64,000 nucleotides of DNA, from the NCBI RefSeq assembly GCF_019649055.1, contig NW_026570300.1, positions 62,001 through 126,000 of the forward strand, given 5' to 3'. Of the stretch, positions 11,601-20,970 are shown piece by piece. The notes beneath the pieces were generated by a model that saw nothing but the letters and a program-made list of their open reading frames with translations, was not told where the DNA came from and did not search any database. The translations under genes were made by a program, and so were the position numbers. This stretch comes from Paramacrobiotus metropolitanus. Lineage: Eukaryota > Tardigrada > Eutardigrada > Parachela > Macrobiotidae. Each line of letters starts with the position of its first letter. The first letter of the stretch is position 1.

Positions 11601-11803
11601 ACGTTTTTGAGCGGATTCAGAAAGTTAATTCACAGATACTCAGTGTTAGCGGCGTTAACTTTTTCAAGTTCGCTCTGAAAACTATTGATCTGTCTAAATA
11701 ATCTCTTCTGTAATTTTTCGCTGCATTTTTTACCGACCAGACATTGAAGTCCTGTTAAACGGGTTGTCTGCTCCTGATACATGAATGAATAAATGAATGA
11801 ACT
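8600..11803 (+). mobile_element. L2/CR1-like LINE with uninterrupted ORF2
   Basis: Non-LTR retrotransposon. The ORF2 frame is whole. The element ends near 11803 in a short TGAA-rich tail (ATGAATGAATAAATGAATGA at 11780-11799), the kind of 3' end seen in L2 and related CR1-group LINEs. The 5' limit is not visible; no ORF1 was found upstream, so it is either a one-ORF lineage or 5'-truncated. Positions about 8671-8713 form a hairpin (TGGTGGATATT with its inverse), possibly part of the 5' UTR. Confidence 0.8.
8834..11701 (+). CDS. LINE ORF2: AP-like endonuclease and reverse transcriptase
   Basis: 955 residues with no stop. The N-terminal third is an exonuclease-endonuclease-phosphatase domain: NIQG near residue 18, LSESHLS near 48, LLYRAPD, GDINVD near 158 and FSDHR near 235. 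The reverse transcriptase follows: FRPISLVCNISKAFEKVV, the motif A aspartate in NDLKKAFDSVSH (about D594), SGVPQGTRLAPVLY, and the catalytic FADD at about 678-681. The C-terminus has LGIYIDQNLKWEEHF and the usual HACVQPHFDYGSDTW segment. All catalytic residues I can locate are present, so the copy looks recent and could be active. The clade (L2 or CR1 group) is inferred from motifs and the TGAA tail. Antisense frames here (up to 238 codons) are shadows. Confidence 0.92.
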   Translation: MGRPKQCRLSTVAFHHLNIQGLSYAKVDLIQQLLSNEDNCSKILCLSESHLSMHDPDQLYALPGYQLLRKDRSKASGKSKGGGLLLYVPSHIPCSEVRRSDTCGRCESLWAVLQVGQRKVLVGLLYRAPDASAFDTEFLFSHVDEMLVKYPGHDQVVCGDINVDVSVPSSPYYRHYRDLMNHHALSDKVSGFTRVACRIRRKDGAVLNSAKKIDIMLCSPAESYTSAPPEDVSFSDHRLCRTVASYKSAIPIHKTITFRLWKHTTIEEFHRRIREVSENYSDYDKSVPVDDFVSSYIQELNNIVDHCLPLRTRRVRQKEPPWMSVPLKTLIEGKNEAYRLRCQFRDSLEFEQYDKQFKTMKKAVRSMILDEKRKFFAQNRGETEKIWRELARLLRKCKEKEESSVDPNVLNAHFVAQGLHGNDHPVPCMPPEGGDTNPLLCRFTDVSVDVVALLLKGMAKRKKSAGPCGMPSRILAGVNQYLTKPLTIMINASLKAGVYPTIFKSADVVAIPKQTNARQPDDFRPISLVCNISKAFEKVVQNQLVAVLKTGNVFSEKQSGFRDGHSCETLLLKLSEKWRKTMDAGKITALCLNDLKKAFDSVSHAKMIEKLHAIGIRGGALKWFHSYLTSRKQRVKMIRNVSDWLPVQSGVPQGTRLAPVLYTLYTNDMLPGLDAECFADDTVLYGVGTTHAEAALNLGIQVDKATTWFAANTLCVNEKKCKLIYICPQSRKNQPAPTVRMNGHQLEAETCVKYLGIYIDQNLKWEEHFSHILRKVNYGIAMINAAKEGLDMSQRRSLYHACVQPHFDYGSDTWSPASSTLRDKLTRAQRKALQAITDYKERVTPELYQRLRILPVFDRWKQSEAVWLYKIYNHEVYKLPPYLVELIDFKDLSPQYNLRKPKRIQARAKQKIGESTLAMRLKNVFERIQKVNSQILSVSGVNFFKFALKTIDLSK

Positions 11804-12437
11804 ACGTACATATGTGAAGACAGTCGACAGGGCAGTCTTTCACCAGTTGTACTGTATTTTCTGCCTTTTGTATGCACGAAATTAGAATAGTGCGCCTGAA
11901 ATAAGAGCTAACTGAAAGGCGAGACGACTACCGTTCGAGGAGACTCGCAATTGTCGCAAGTACTGTACATGCCTAGTGCAGGGCGTCACTTCGTGGCTTT
12001 GAATTCCTTTTGGGCTTGTGGCTTTGTGCTCTTCCAGTGCATCGGCGAAAATCTTCTATTCAACCGTAACCGTAATGCATATGAAGGAGACTCCTTCATA
12101 TGCACTACGAATTCAACAGCCAGCCTCTTCAGCCTAAAGTCTACGCCTGGACTCTGCTCGGCACAATAAGCAGTGCTGTCTCCTTTACCGTTTGACCTAA
12201 TTATTTCGTTTGTTTGCGGAGCACTAAAATCAGAATACTCTGGAAGTTACCGTATTTATATAAATGAGGAGATATAAGCATAAGCTCATCATTACCGACG
12301 CAAATGTCTCGCTCTACCAGACTACTTATGTGTTTTTGAACTAGGGAACAAATTCACCATTGATCTGTGAACCCCATAAGACGTGAATCGCGTATACGAT
12401 TTTATTGAAAATACCATAATATTTATCCGCTAAAAGC
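11804..12437. other. Upstream flank of copy 2, with a perfect palindrome
   Basis: No gene. Positions 12076-12104 are a perfect palindrome of 14-base arms (TGCATATGAAGGAG and its inverse) around a single A. Confidence 0.6.
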
Positions 12438-13679
12438 ATGCCATCTTCGTACTTCTCCCCCAAACGTGGGCATAATCAGTTTAACTTGGGCAATACAGTA
12501 CTGGTCAATCGTGGTGACAATGTGTGGTATTTAGCATACATCCAGGATATCGACGGCGATAAAGCTTTTGTCGATTTCGACTGTACTCGGATTCCACCCT
12601 ACTGGATTGATCTGGAGTACGTGTGGGAACATCATCATTTGGCGCTGTCAGAGCAGGAAGACGGCGAATATTACAACAAGTATTTCCCTGCTCCCAACGT
12701 GTACGTTGCCGTGCGAACTAACCAGAATTCACCGTACGTTTTCCATCAGGCTGAAATGTTCAGCCTCTGTTCAGTTGAAAACAAAGCGCTGTGTTATGTC
12801 TCACTCGATACTACCGTCGAACGCAGCAAGAAAACAACAAACCTCTGTCAAGTTGTACATCTTTGGCAAGTTGTACAGGAACTTCCTACTGCACAGCCAT
12901 CCGTGGGCACGCTACCTGGCGAAACACCTTTTATAAAACTATGTTTTGAATCTAAAAAGGTCAACGCAGCTTTTATAAAGGCTATCACTACTAGCGAGCA
13001 GGAGATGAAGACATTTGTCGATCTGCTTTTTCACGGTGCTGGATATCGCTATGGTTTCATTTACAACAAGGGATGGAATCGATTCTTCGTCAAGGTTGAG
13101 AGCGGGATAATTATGTTCATATTTTTAAAGATTTGGCGTTGGGTAACATTTGAGGAGCGAGAATGTTTTCCGTTCGTACTGACTGCCGAATCACAAGCGC
13201 GATTATCCAGTGCTTCCGAGAAGCTCATTGAATGCTTCAGCTACAGCGAAGACAACCGCGATATCCTTTTGAATGCCTATATTTGTTCGGGTAATGAAAA
13301 CGTTGTTTTAAAAAGAGACTTGTAGATTAATATGACAAACGCTTAATATAGTACTACAGAGTGGGGTGTGGATGTATATATGTAGCAACCGGCTTTATTC
13401 ATACCATAGTTTTTTCTTTCTTTTCTGATAGAGTTTGGTCTGATGAGAGGACTTCGATGGTATCGAACTGTGGGGACGCTACGTCAACCTCAGTTTCTCA
13501 TGTGCGAGTGCCGCAATCTTCCCACAAAATGCAACCGCGTTACTTGCCCGTACAAACCGGAGTGTGAACATTCAGTTCTCCATCCGGAGTTAAACTGCCC
13601 TACTTGTCCCAGTACGGTTTTGTTTTCCGAATATTTTCAGCATACAAGTACATGTAGTAACATTAATTTTATTGAATAA
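12438..13679 (+). CDS. Unrecognised protein with Tudor-like N-terminus and C-terminal Cys/His module, copy 2 (two exons)
   Basis: Exons 12438-13290 and 13432-13679, joined in phase 1 by an intron beginning GTAATG and ending in a long T-rich tract plus GATAG. The spliced frame encodes 366 residues. The N-terminus (NTVLVNRGDNVWYLAYIQ, WIDLEYVWEHH) matches copy 1, as do VENKALCYVSLD, VVHLWQVVQELP and FVDLLFHGAGY. Exon 2 supplies the C-terminal module with CECRNLPTKC, CPYKPECEH and CPTCPS, in exactly the ligand spacing of copy 1. Without the intron the first frame stops at 13325 and loses this module. The alignment to copy 1 across the junction (GS-x-F versus CS-x-F, then 30 residues to the first CxC) supports the model. 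Function unknown; a zinc-binding module is likely. Confidence 0.75.
13291..13431 (+). other. Intron of copy 2, absent from copy 1
   Basis: 141-bp GT-AG intron, phase 1, with a T/C-rich 3' end. The paralogue at 2745-3782 reads straight through the equivalent point. Confidence 0.7.
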
Positions 13680-14984
13680 CAGAATGTACTGTACTAATCT
13701 TACAAACTAATGTTGACTTTGACTCTTACAGAAAACGGGGAGTTCATCATAAAAGTATTTTTGTGCAACGTTCTGTCCGAAATACTTCTGATTTTGGATG
13801 TCTATTCGCAGGCCAAAGCAAAACGGTTCGTTGAAAGTAGAATGCACTTTGTACCATAAATTCCAACGTTCACGGAACTGATTCCGTCATTTGCAAAACT
13901 TTTTCAGCGATTTTATAATTTTTGTCTTTCTCGGTACTGTTTTCGCTGGGTATTTTGTCATTTGCGAGTAATTATTCCCAGTCCCAGATTCCCAGATCCC
14001 AGTGACTCTTTCAATAAATAATAGTCTGTTGTTCTTAATTTAGTTGGTTGTACGCTAGCAGAAAGGTTTAAGCAGTTACTGCCGTCTGGAGCGGCAGTAA
14101 CGGTAATAATAATATTCAGCTAATTTTTGGTCAAAATAAGTACGCAAAAGCAATTCCACGAATTTCATTTCAACATTTCCATTCGATACTAACAGACCAT
14201 TGTAACGTAAGGGTAAGGGCACCACGAAAATTATACCAAGTGTAAACGGCCTCCGTCGTATCAGTTTTAAAGGGTGGTGCTGTGTTGGTAACCGAGGTAC
14301 GCGTATCCGTTGTCACAGGGCGCGGCCACCACGTGCGGCTGCATAGGGTAGGGGCACCGGCCGAGTCAATGTAAGGATACCAGTGAGTGTGACATGTGTG
14401 CACTTGTTTGTATCGAGCGCAACCAGAAGCTACGATTTAGCGTTCGTCAGTCGGACCTATCCTCAAAGTATCTAAGTGCGTGACATTTTTCAAATTTCAT
14501 AAACTGTTCGCTTTGCAGTGTTATCGGGCGCTCGCTCGGTGCAAATGATCGAGCAAAACCACTGCTATCTATTATACAAGATCTTACATTACGCGGTTCA
14601 TATTTTGAGATTCTATAACCATAAAACTTCTGGAAAACAGACAACCATTAGATCCGGATAGTTCAGAAGTGGCCGGCACGTGTTTTTTTTATGAAAATAT
14701 CGAGCCGGCATCAAGCCGGCATCAAGACCAGATTGATCCAACCCATCTTAAAGGTCACCTTGAAACTTAGAAAATATTTGCCTAGATACAATACAAAAAT
14801 ACCAATTGATAATTATCACACTAATTAAACCGAAAACAAATAAATTATTGTACTTATTCAAACACTCGTTATTCAAAACATCGCTACCGGTGTTGCCAGA
14901 GCCTCGAAACACGTTTAAAATCAACCGATATAAAAATGTAAAAATATCAAATATAAAAATCAATACGAAAAATCACTGGACGAG
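13680..14984. other. Intergenic stretch
   Basis: No exon with support. Small direct duplications: CCCAGATTCCCAGATCCCAG at 13981-14000 and GAGCCGGCATCAAGCCGGCATCAAG around 14701-14725. Confidence 0.4.
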
Positions 14985-15019
14985 TGAGTGACCGAAACAC
15001 CATAACTGCCCACTGAGCG

Positions 15020-15690
15020 GAATTTCTAGGTGAGTGAGTCATCGAGCGGGTTTTTGTTTGTTACCTTTAACGGCTTGTGCACTGGACAGTAGTTGTAGCA
15101 GGGTCACATCCTCACCTAGCTTTTTCTCCCCACTAGCGATATTTCTTACTGGACAGGTTGAGCTCGGTCAGTCACTCACCTAGTGATTGAGTGCGTCAAA
15201 AAAATCGCTAGGTGAGTACGTGAGCTAACACTACTGTCCAGTGCACGAACTCGTTAAGTGATCTAGTGACCGAGCTACCACTACTGTCCAGTGCATAGAT
15301 CCCGTTAGGTAGATGGGTGACCGAGCTACCAATACTGTCCAGTGCACAGAGCCTGTTAGGTGAACGCGTGACCATACCACTACTGTTCAGTGGACGAACT
15401 CCGTTAAGTGATCTAGTGACCGAGGTACCACTGTCCAGTGCACAAACTCCGTTAAGTGATCTAATGAGCGAGCTAGCACTACTGTCCAGCGCATAAACTC
15501 CGTTAAGTGATCTAGTGACCGAGCATCCTTTTGCATAGATCCTGTTAGGTAGGTGACCGAGCTACCAAAGCTATCCAGTGCACAGAGCCCGTTAGGTAAA
15601 CGTATGATCGAACCGCAATATTACTGAGCAAAATAGAGCTGGGCCTGTCCTAAGTGACTCATTCAGCACCACTGTCCAGTCTTAAAGGCC
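15020..15690. repeat. Degenerate minisatellite with higher-order order and inverted leading units
   Basis: About eight direct copies of a unit of roughly 45-60 bases from 15230 to 15625, built as CACTACTGTCCAGTGCA, then a variable arm, then GTGACCGAGCTAC. Three arm types can be told apart: A (ACTCCGTTAAGTGATCTA), B (AGATCCCGTTAGGTAG) and C (CAGAGCCTGTTAGGTGAAC). They run A-B-C-A-A-A-B-C. Between 15060 and 15180 related units lie in the opposite orientation (GTGCACTGGACAGTAGT; GAGCTCGGTCAGTCACTCAC), so the locus can fold back on itself. The CTAGGTGAGTGA word recurs at both edges. Confidence 0.8.
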
Positions 15691-16196
15691 CTTTTAGTTT
15701 GTAAATGTGATACTCTCGGTGATTAGATTCGGATGGTTTCGCTAAGAAAATTTTACAAAAATGATCTGTAAAGTCAAAGTAATTGCGTTCGACTGCACGA
15801 AACCAAAACATCTATTTTTTATAAAATTTTGTTATCGGGCTCTTCAGATTTATCCGTTCTAAGTTAACAATCCGTAAACCGGCCATGAGAACCCAAGAAA
15901 CGCGGAGGCGAAGCCGAGGCTGTTTCTTTGTATGGTACATAATATTAATGACCGGCGCATGTGTGTATCTGGATTCGTGGCGTTAGAGTGTGATTGACGG
16001 ATACCACTTGTTTCTTAATCGCTTGAACATAGGTAACCTTTGCATGCTTCGCTTCGATCGATTAACGAGTCATACACTTGGGCAGTAAATTACGGTGATT
16101 TGTAACCACAAGCGGGAAATAGAGTTGACTACGTACTGCGAAAACAATAAAAAATTACTGCAAACTTCACATGCTGTACACGTAAACTATTTGCAG
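15691..16196. other. Intergenic stretch upstream of the decayed receptor exon
   Basis: No feature recognised apart from the pyrimidine-rich acceptor just before 16197. Confidence 0.35.
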
Positions 16197-16500
16197 AGTT
16201 TGTCGGTTATGGCAGCAAGTGCTAACTAGCTCCTGGGCAACGACAGATGTTTGTGTCACCGTTGATTTTCAAGCCATAAGCAGATTAACCTCCGGCCTTC
16301 GTGAAACGGAAGGCTACCACATTGGATACATGATGGATTACAGCATAACGCACTCAACCAAAGCTCTAGTTTTAATTAATCGGGGTGTCGCGGTTGCGTC
16401 TTTACCGACATGTACACTATCTATTCTTATTTTCCCTAAAGAGTTTTAAACTGCTATATATTTTTGATCAAAGACTTGTGCGTGTTCGGAACTTATTCCA
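16197..16500 (+). pseudogene. Decayed copy of the receptor-like exon at 1-354
   Basis: After an acceptor (TTGCAG at 16191-16196) the plus strand reads VCRLWQQVL, then a SGLRETEGYHIGYMMDYSI block followed by TKALVLINRG. This follows VCSLWDQIL, PGLRETEGYYFGCLLDRSI and TKALVLTGLG of the left-edge exon, with the same splice point and phase. Beyond the GLG/NRG point the similarity continues only in other frames (TDMYTIYSY for IDMYAATSL, then YIFLIKDL for YILIKDF), so at least two frameshifts and a stop interrupt it. No flanking exons were found. It is best read as a fragment left from a tandem or segmental duplication of the receptor gene. Confidence 0.65.
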
Positions 16501-16637
16501 ACTGAGACAGGTCATCGCCTAGTGCGCCTGCCGGTACTTATGCCGGTTTGCCGGCAGTTGTTGGTGGTTAACTGCACCATAGTAAACGCTGTCTCCTGTT
16601 CCAACCACTGACCGCGATGAGCGTCTAATATCTAGCG

Positions 16638-17185
16638 ATGTCTTACTCTTCGAAAAAGCTCGACGTTACGGTTCCTAGGATGTCGTTTGATTGTTCAGCT
16701 AATGCCGGCGAAATCCTGCGATGCTTCATGGATATTCTAGAGAATTCTCTGCCACCAGATTCCATTAAGCAACGAGTGAAGCAGCAGCATCAGCTGATGA
16801 TGGAAACGGTACCTTACCCAGATGGCCGGCTCAAGTTTCGAAAACTGTTAAAGAGGTGAGTGCGACCATATAAAATGCACTGCAATGGAGCGCTAAGGTA
16901 CTATGTATCATGATCGTACATTAACGAAATTGCAGCTTCCTCGGTGCAAAAAAAGCGTAAAATATGCAGCACTGCTAATCTCGTTAATGCCATAGTCGAG
17001 TACGTATACATGTAATGTAAAAATTTTGCAGGCACACGTTTACACGATCCGTGGAAAATGATAATGATGCATTTTGGGATAATTTGGATTTAAGACGTTT
17101 CGAGGATCTGCCGCTTAGCCGCTATATTCTGCACTTGATCAATTTTAATAATGATTTGCCTCTAGAAGATGTTCATCCCTTTTGA
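16638..17185 (+). CDS. Small unrecognised two-exon gene, 123 residues
   Basis: Exon 1 is 16638-16855 (donor GTGAGT) and exon 2 is 17032-17185 (acceptor TTTTGCAG). The junction is phase 2 and the spliced length closes exactly on a TGA. The protein starts MSYSSKKLDVTVPRMSFDCS, contains a probable helix (GEILRCFMDILENSL) followed by a charged Q/K-rich segment, and ends in an acidic, aromatic part (FWDNLDLRRFEDLPLSRYIL). No signal peptide or membrane segment. I recognise no family. Both splice sites are strong and the frame survives them, which supports a real gene. The first exon could have an unseen upstream partner, since another ATG precedes none nearby. Confidence 0.6.
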
Positions 17186-18303
17186 AATTATTATGGGAAC
17201 TACTGTTCACGAAGATGCACTTTTTAATAGAAGCACACACCTTACCATTAACCTTATCAGTCGCCAATCTCGCCATGTGGCTATAAATGCCGTTCGAGGT
17301 GGTATCGTACAGAGGGACCGAGCCTCCGAGACACGCTTTGCTTTTGTCGTTCGTACATAGGTATTGTAGCTATGGGGCCTGGTGGGCAGCAAAAGTTTTA
17401 GCACGTAACGATTGCCTCCTCGCTGAAAATAAATTCGCATCAAATCTCTATTACTTCCAGGTAAAGTCTACAGTATCTGTAACATTTACCAGTTCCGCCT
17501 ATACTACTGTAGAGCGGCACTGCATTTACTTATTATTAGGTATTCACGGGATATTCATTAAATGTTATGCACCAGTGACATGCAACCGAAATATCCATCT
17601 GCAAACGGCGGCCTTCTATTCATGATTACATGATTTACATCGTAATTGTACTCGTATAGTCTTACCAAATGCTTTAACATAATAATTGGCATTATTAATT
17701 GCTTTAACATATACATGTACTTGCTCGCACAGATTATGGTGTTGGCAGTATGTTGAAGTATTCCAGTACAAATCGTATCGATTACACCACTTTAATCATG
17801 TTTCAAGTACTTAAATCACCTGTTAATTTGATGTTCCTAGCTATAACGTATCTACGTTAGGAACTATTTGCTCTTTATTCATTCCTGCACAAAAACCCAA
17901 CAACTGTTGAAATTATTTCGAATAAGAAAACCATACAAATTAAATACCACCTTATATGTAAACCACCGTACAAATTAATTATTATAATAATTTTAAACAA
18001 CCGACAGAAATCTTTAAGTGGGGTAGAATAACTAATAATGCCATTCCGCTGAGTTGAATTAATTTGATTGTGAATACGAGGACATTTGGGTGCTGTGAAC
18101 ATACCCTGCACGATTAGGCTGCGATGAACAGCTGGCTAGCCGTAGCTCGGTCTGAATGCAAACGGCTATAAATGTATTATGTATCTACAACTTTGTATGC
18201 AGTACATGAGCAAAATTTTGGTTCCGGCGAAATCCGGCCATCTTATACAGAACTCATCAATTTTGTTTCAATTTTCTCGGCAGAATTGTTTATTATCAAA
18301 CCA
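17186..18303. other. Intergenic stretch, nothing recognised
   Basis: Reading frames of up to 112 codons at 17287-17625 have no splice or homology support. A duplicated GCTTTAACATA word is at 17671 and 17700. Confidence 0.4.
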
Positions 18304-20386
18304 TCACGTCTCGCGCGAGAAAAAGCAATCATCGATCCGACCAATTAGCCACCGCCGCGCAGATACTTGTACAGATATAAAACCATAAAACCCGATCCCA
18401 ATAAAAAAACAACCTCCACCGCCTGCTATGACCGGACTGGCAGTCCCAGAAAAAAACAATAAATCTGTTATTTCTCCGGGATTGTATTCCATGGTTTTCA
18501 CATTGGCATCCACTGCAAATTCATCCCGTTGTGCCGATCACATCGGCGACCGCCACCTCTCCGCCAGTTCCGCCAGACGCAGTGTTCCATTAATATAGGC
18601 CTTGTCCACGACAAAGACACACTTCTCCGTGAGGATCATATCGACGACACCTTTACCGGTCAGGCAATGTACACTCGTTGAGGATCTTGGGATCATTCTC
18701 CTTCGATGTGTGCTCCATCACGACTATTCTAGTACTCTTTACCACCTGCACGAAAAGCTTAAAAAATAAATGGTAAAATTAAGAGCATCTTTCTCTTGCG
18801 AAATTTCGGACATTATGCCATCGGCAACCAAACCGGAAACGTAAACCGCTATCATTACCTACTCTAGCCATAACACTACGATAACAAACATTTATGTAGC
18901 CAGCCTCATTGATGTGTCTACGAGTTAATTTAAACTGTTTAATAAACAGATATTTCAAAACATGCAGTTCACACGGACATTTTTGATATAATGGTTATTA
19001 TACAAATCAACGAAAGCAGTTTTTCGATGCTGCGACAGCAAAGTTTGCTGAGCAATGAGCACCACTGATATAACGTTAAAAATTAAACCATTCCACGAAG
19101 ACTTACTGTACCTTTGTTCCGGCTGCACTGGCCGACGAGATCCATAGCGCCGCCCATCCCCTGACCATCTTCTCCGGAATCATCCAGTTGGCCAGATCGC
19201 CGCGCTTCGACACCTGCAGGGCGTCCAGCATCGTCAGGTGAATGTGCCCACCGCGGATCATCGCGAAGGATTCATCGCTGCTGAAGTAGCTGGCCCGGGC
19301 AACACCGTCAGTCTGCTTGCCGACGTTGATCACATCGGCGTCCACTTGCTCCTTGGTGGATATTCACATTCACCACAGCCCAGTATTCCGTTTTCACTAC
19401 AAAAACAGAAGAATTTTGTAAAAAAATTATTGCAAAATGTAATGCTGTCTGAATACTAGAAAATTATTATCGAAATCACGCTAACATAACGTTCCAGCAC
19501 AGAATACCAGCCGCAACTCTACCTAACAGCTCACAGCTGATCGATCGCCTATTCACAAGTCTTGCATCGATACTGCACTTACTAATTACGTATTTACGAA
19601 CTTCATCTGTTAAAATTAATAGTGTCCGCGCTTGCAGCTTTTGTGAATTTAGTGGCTATCGAAAGGTTTAACCATTAAACCAATGTGTCGAAAACTCAGC
19701 TGCAACATTCAAAAAATTTATTCAGATATCGTTTTAAACACTCCAAACCCATTTTGCATGACGGCCGTCACAACAAGCACTTCCGGAACGCTTTGCTATC
19801 ATTTCTAATTCTTTGGCAGTTTCTGTAGTGCATGCAATTTTTGCTTTTCACTCGGATGTTTATGACAGTTTTCACATAATATGTAAGAGCACCTTTTCAG
19901 CAACACGGGAACTGATGCTTGAAACAACCACGTAATACTGACTCTTTATCACGCACACAATGAAATACCGAATTAATAAATAAATTCGCTGGAAGTAAGA
20001 GAGACGTTCCTCAAACACAACTATAAAATAATCCGTTTGATTACGGCAAACAACTACAATATGCGGAGCAATAAAAAATCAGAAACTTAAAAAAGACAAA
20101 AAGAATTAAAACAAAGAAAACGTTGGAAAAAAACATGTACTTTCATCCCTTGCGAATTTGATTACTAACCAGCATGGGTGCCCAGATTGCCATACATCCC
20201 GTCCTTGAACTCCTTGGCCGCGCGGCGGTTGTTTAACATTTTCGACTCGCGGGTCTGGCTGGCGATGTCGATCTTCTTGTTGGGCCCGTACTTGATGGGG
20301 CGCCGCGCCCTCGTGCATCAGGGGGTGCCACGGCAGTGGGCGTGTAGAAGGCCGGGATGCCGGCACCGACACTCGGCCAGTGTGCC
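18304..20386 (-). pseudogene. OXCT1: Succinyl-CoA:3-oxoacid CoA-transferase (SCOT) pseudogene, intron-bearing
   Basis: Three minus-strand exon remnants in gene order: about 20170-20386, 19107-19396 and from 18745 down to at least 18440 (the frame now runs on to 18304). They show GTLAE, GIPAFYTPTAV, KYGPNKKIDIASQTRESK and AKEFKDGMYGNLG; then the SENGILG segment that carries the catalytic glutamate in this family, [30 protein letters not shown] and DLANWMIP; then RIVVMEHTSKENDPKILNEC and FAVDANVK. SCOT is the mitochondrial enzyme that activates acetoacetate in ketone-body use. The N-terminal part (roughly the first 140 residues) and about 100 residues between RESK and AKEF are missing. Every exon carries single-base shifts, for example before LMHEGG, after SENGILG, inside MVKGMGGAMD and after NECTLP. 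Splice sites remain, so it arose by gene duplication, not by retroposition. Confidence 0.85.
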
Positions 20387-20970
20387 CTAAAATGATTCAC
20401 ATACTTAATAATTTTTCCTTGCCTACGTTTGCGCTGAAAAGTTAGGCAAATCATACTTAAAAGAATGATGATGGTTACAGCAGAATTTACAGCATAACAC
20501 TTGACATTACAACTAAACAGAAACTCATTACAAACAATTTTATTCCCAGAAATACCGTCGAACAGCCGTTGCATTGTTAACAGAGAAACCTGAGTAAAAA
20601 ATATTCCATCAACTTGCCAAATTTTTTCCGAGGGAAAATCAGTAACTACTCAGTACAAAAAAACCACAAACCAATCATACTCGTCCGGTTTGTCTGAATA
20701 TTGTACACACCGCTAAAATTACTCATGAGAAATAAACGAAATCACCGCCAGATTTCTCCAACAAAATAAAATATAGGGGCAACATAGTGTTAAAATTCTT
20801 GTTAAGCAAAGAACTGTCTTGCTTCGATTAGGAAATATTTTTGTCCCTGTGTTATAATACGTAAAACAGCTGGATGGAACAAGGACACGGCTATGGACAG
20901 GATCACAGCTTCAAGGAAATGATAAGTGTCATGGTGAATGGACTCGTAGTCGTGGCCAGCAGCAGATTAA

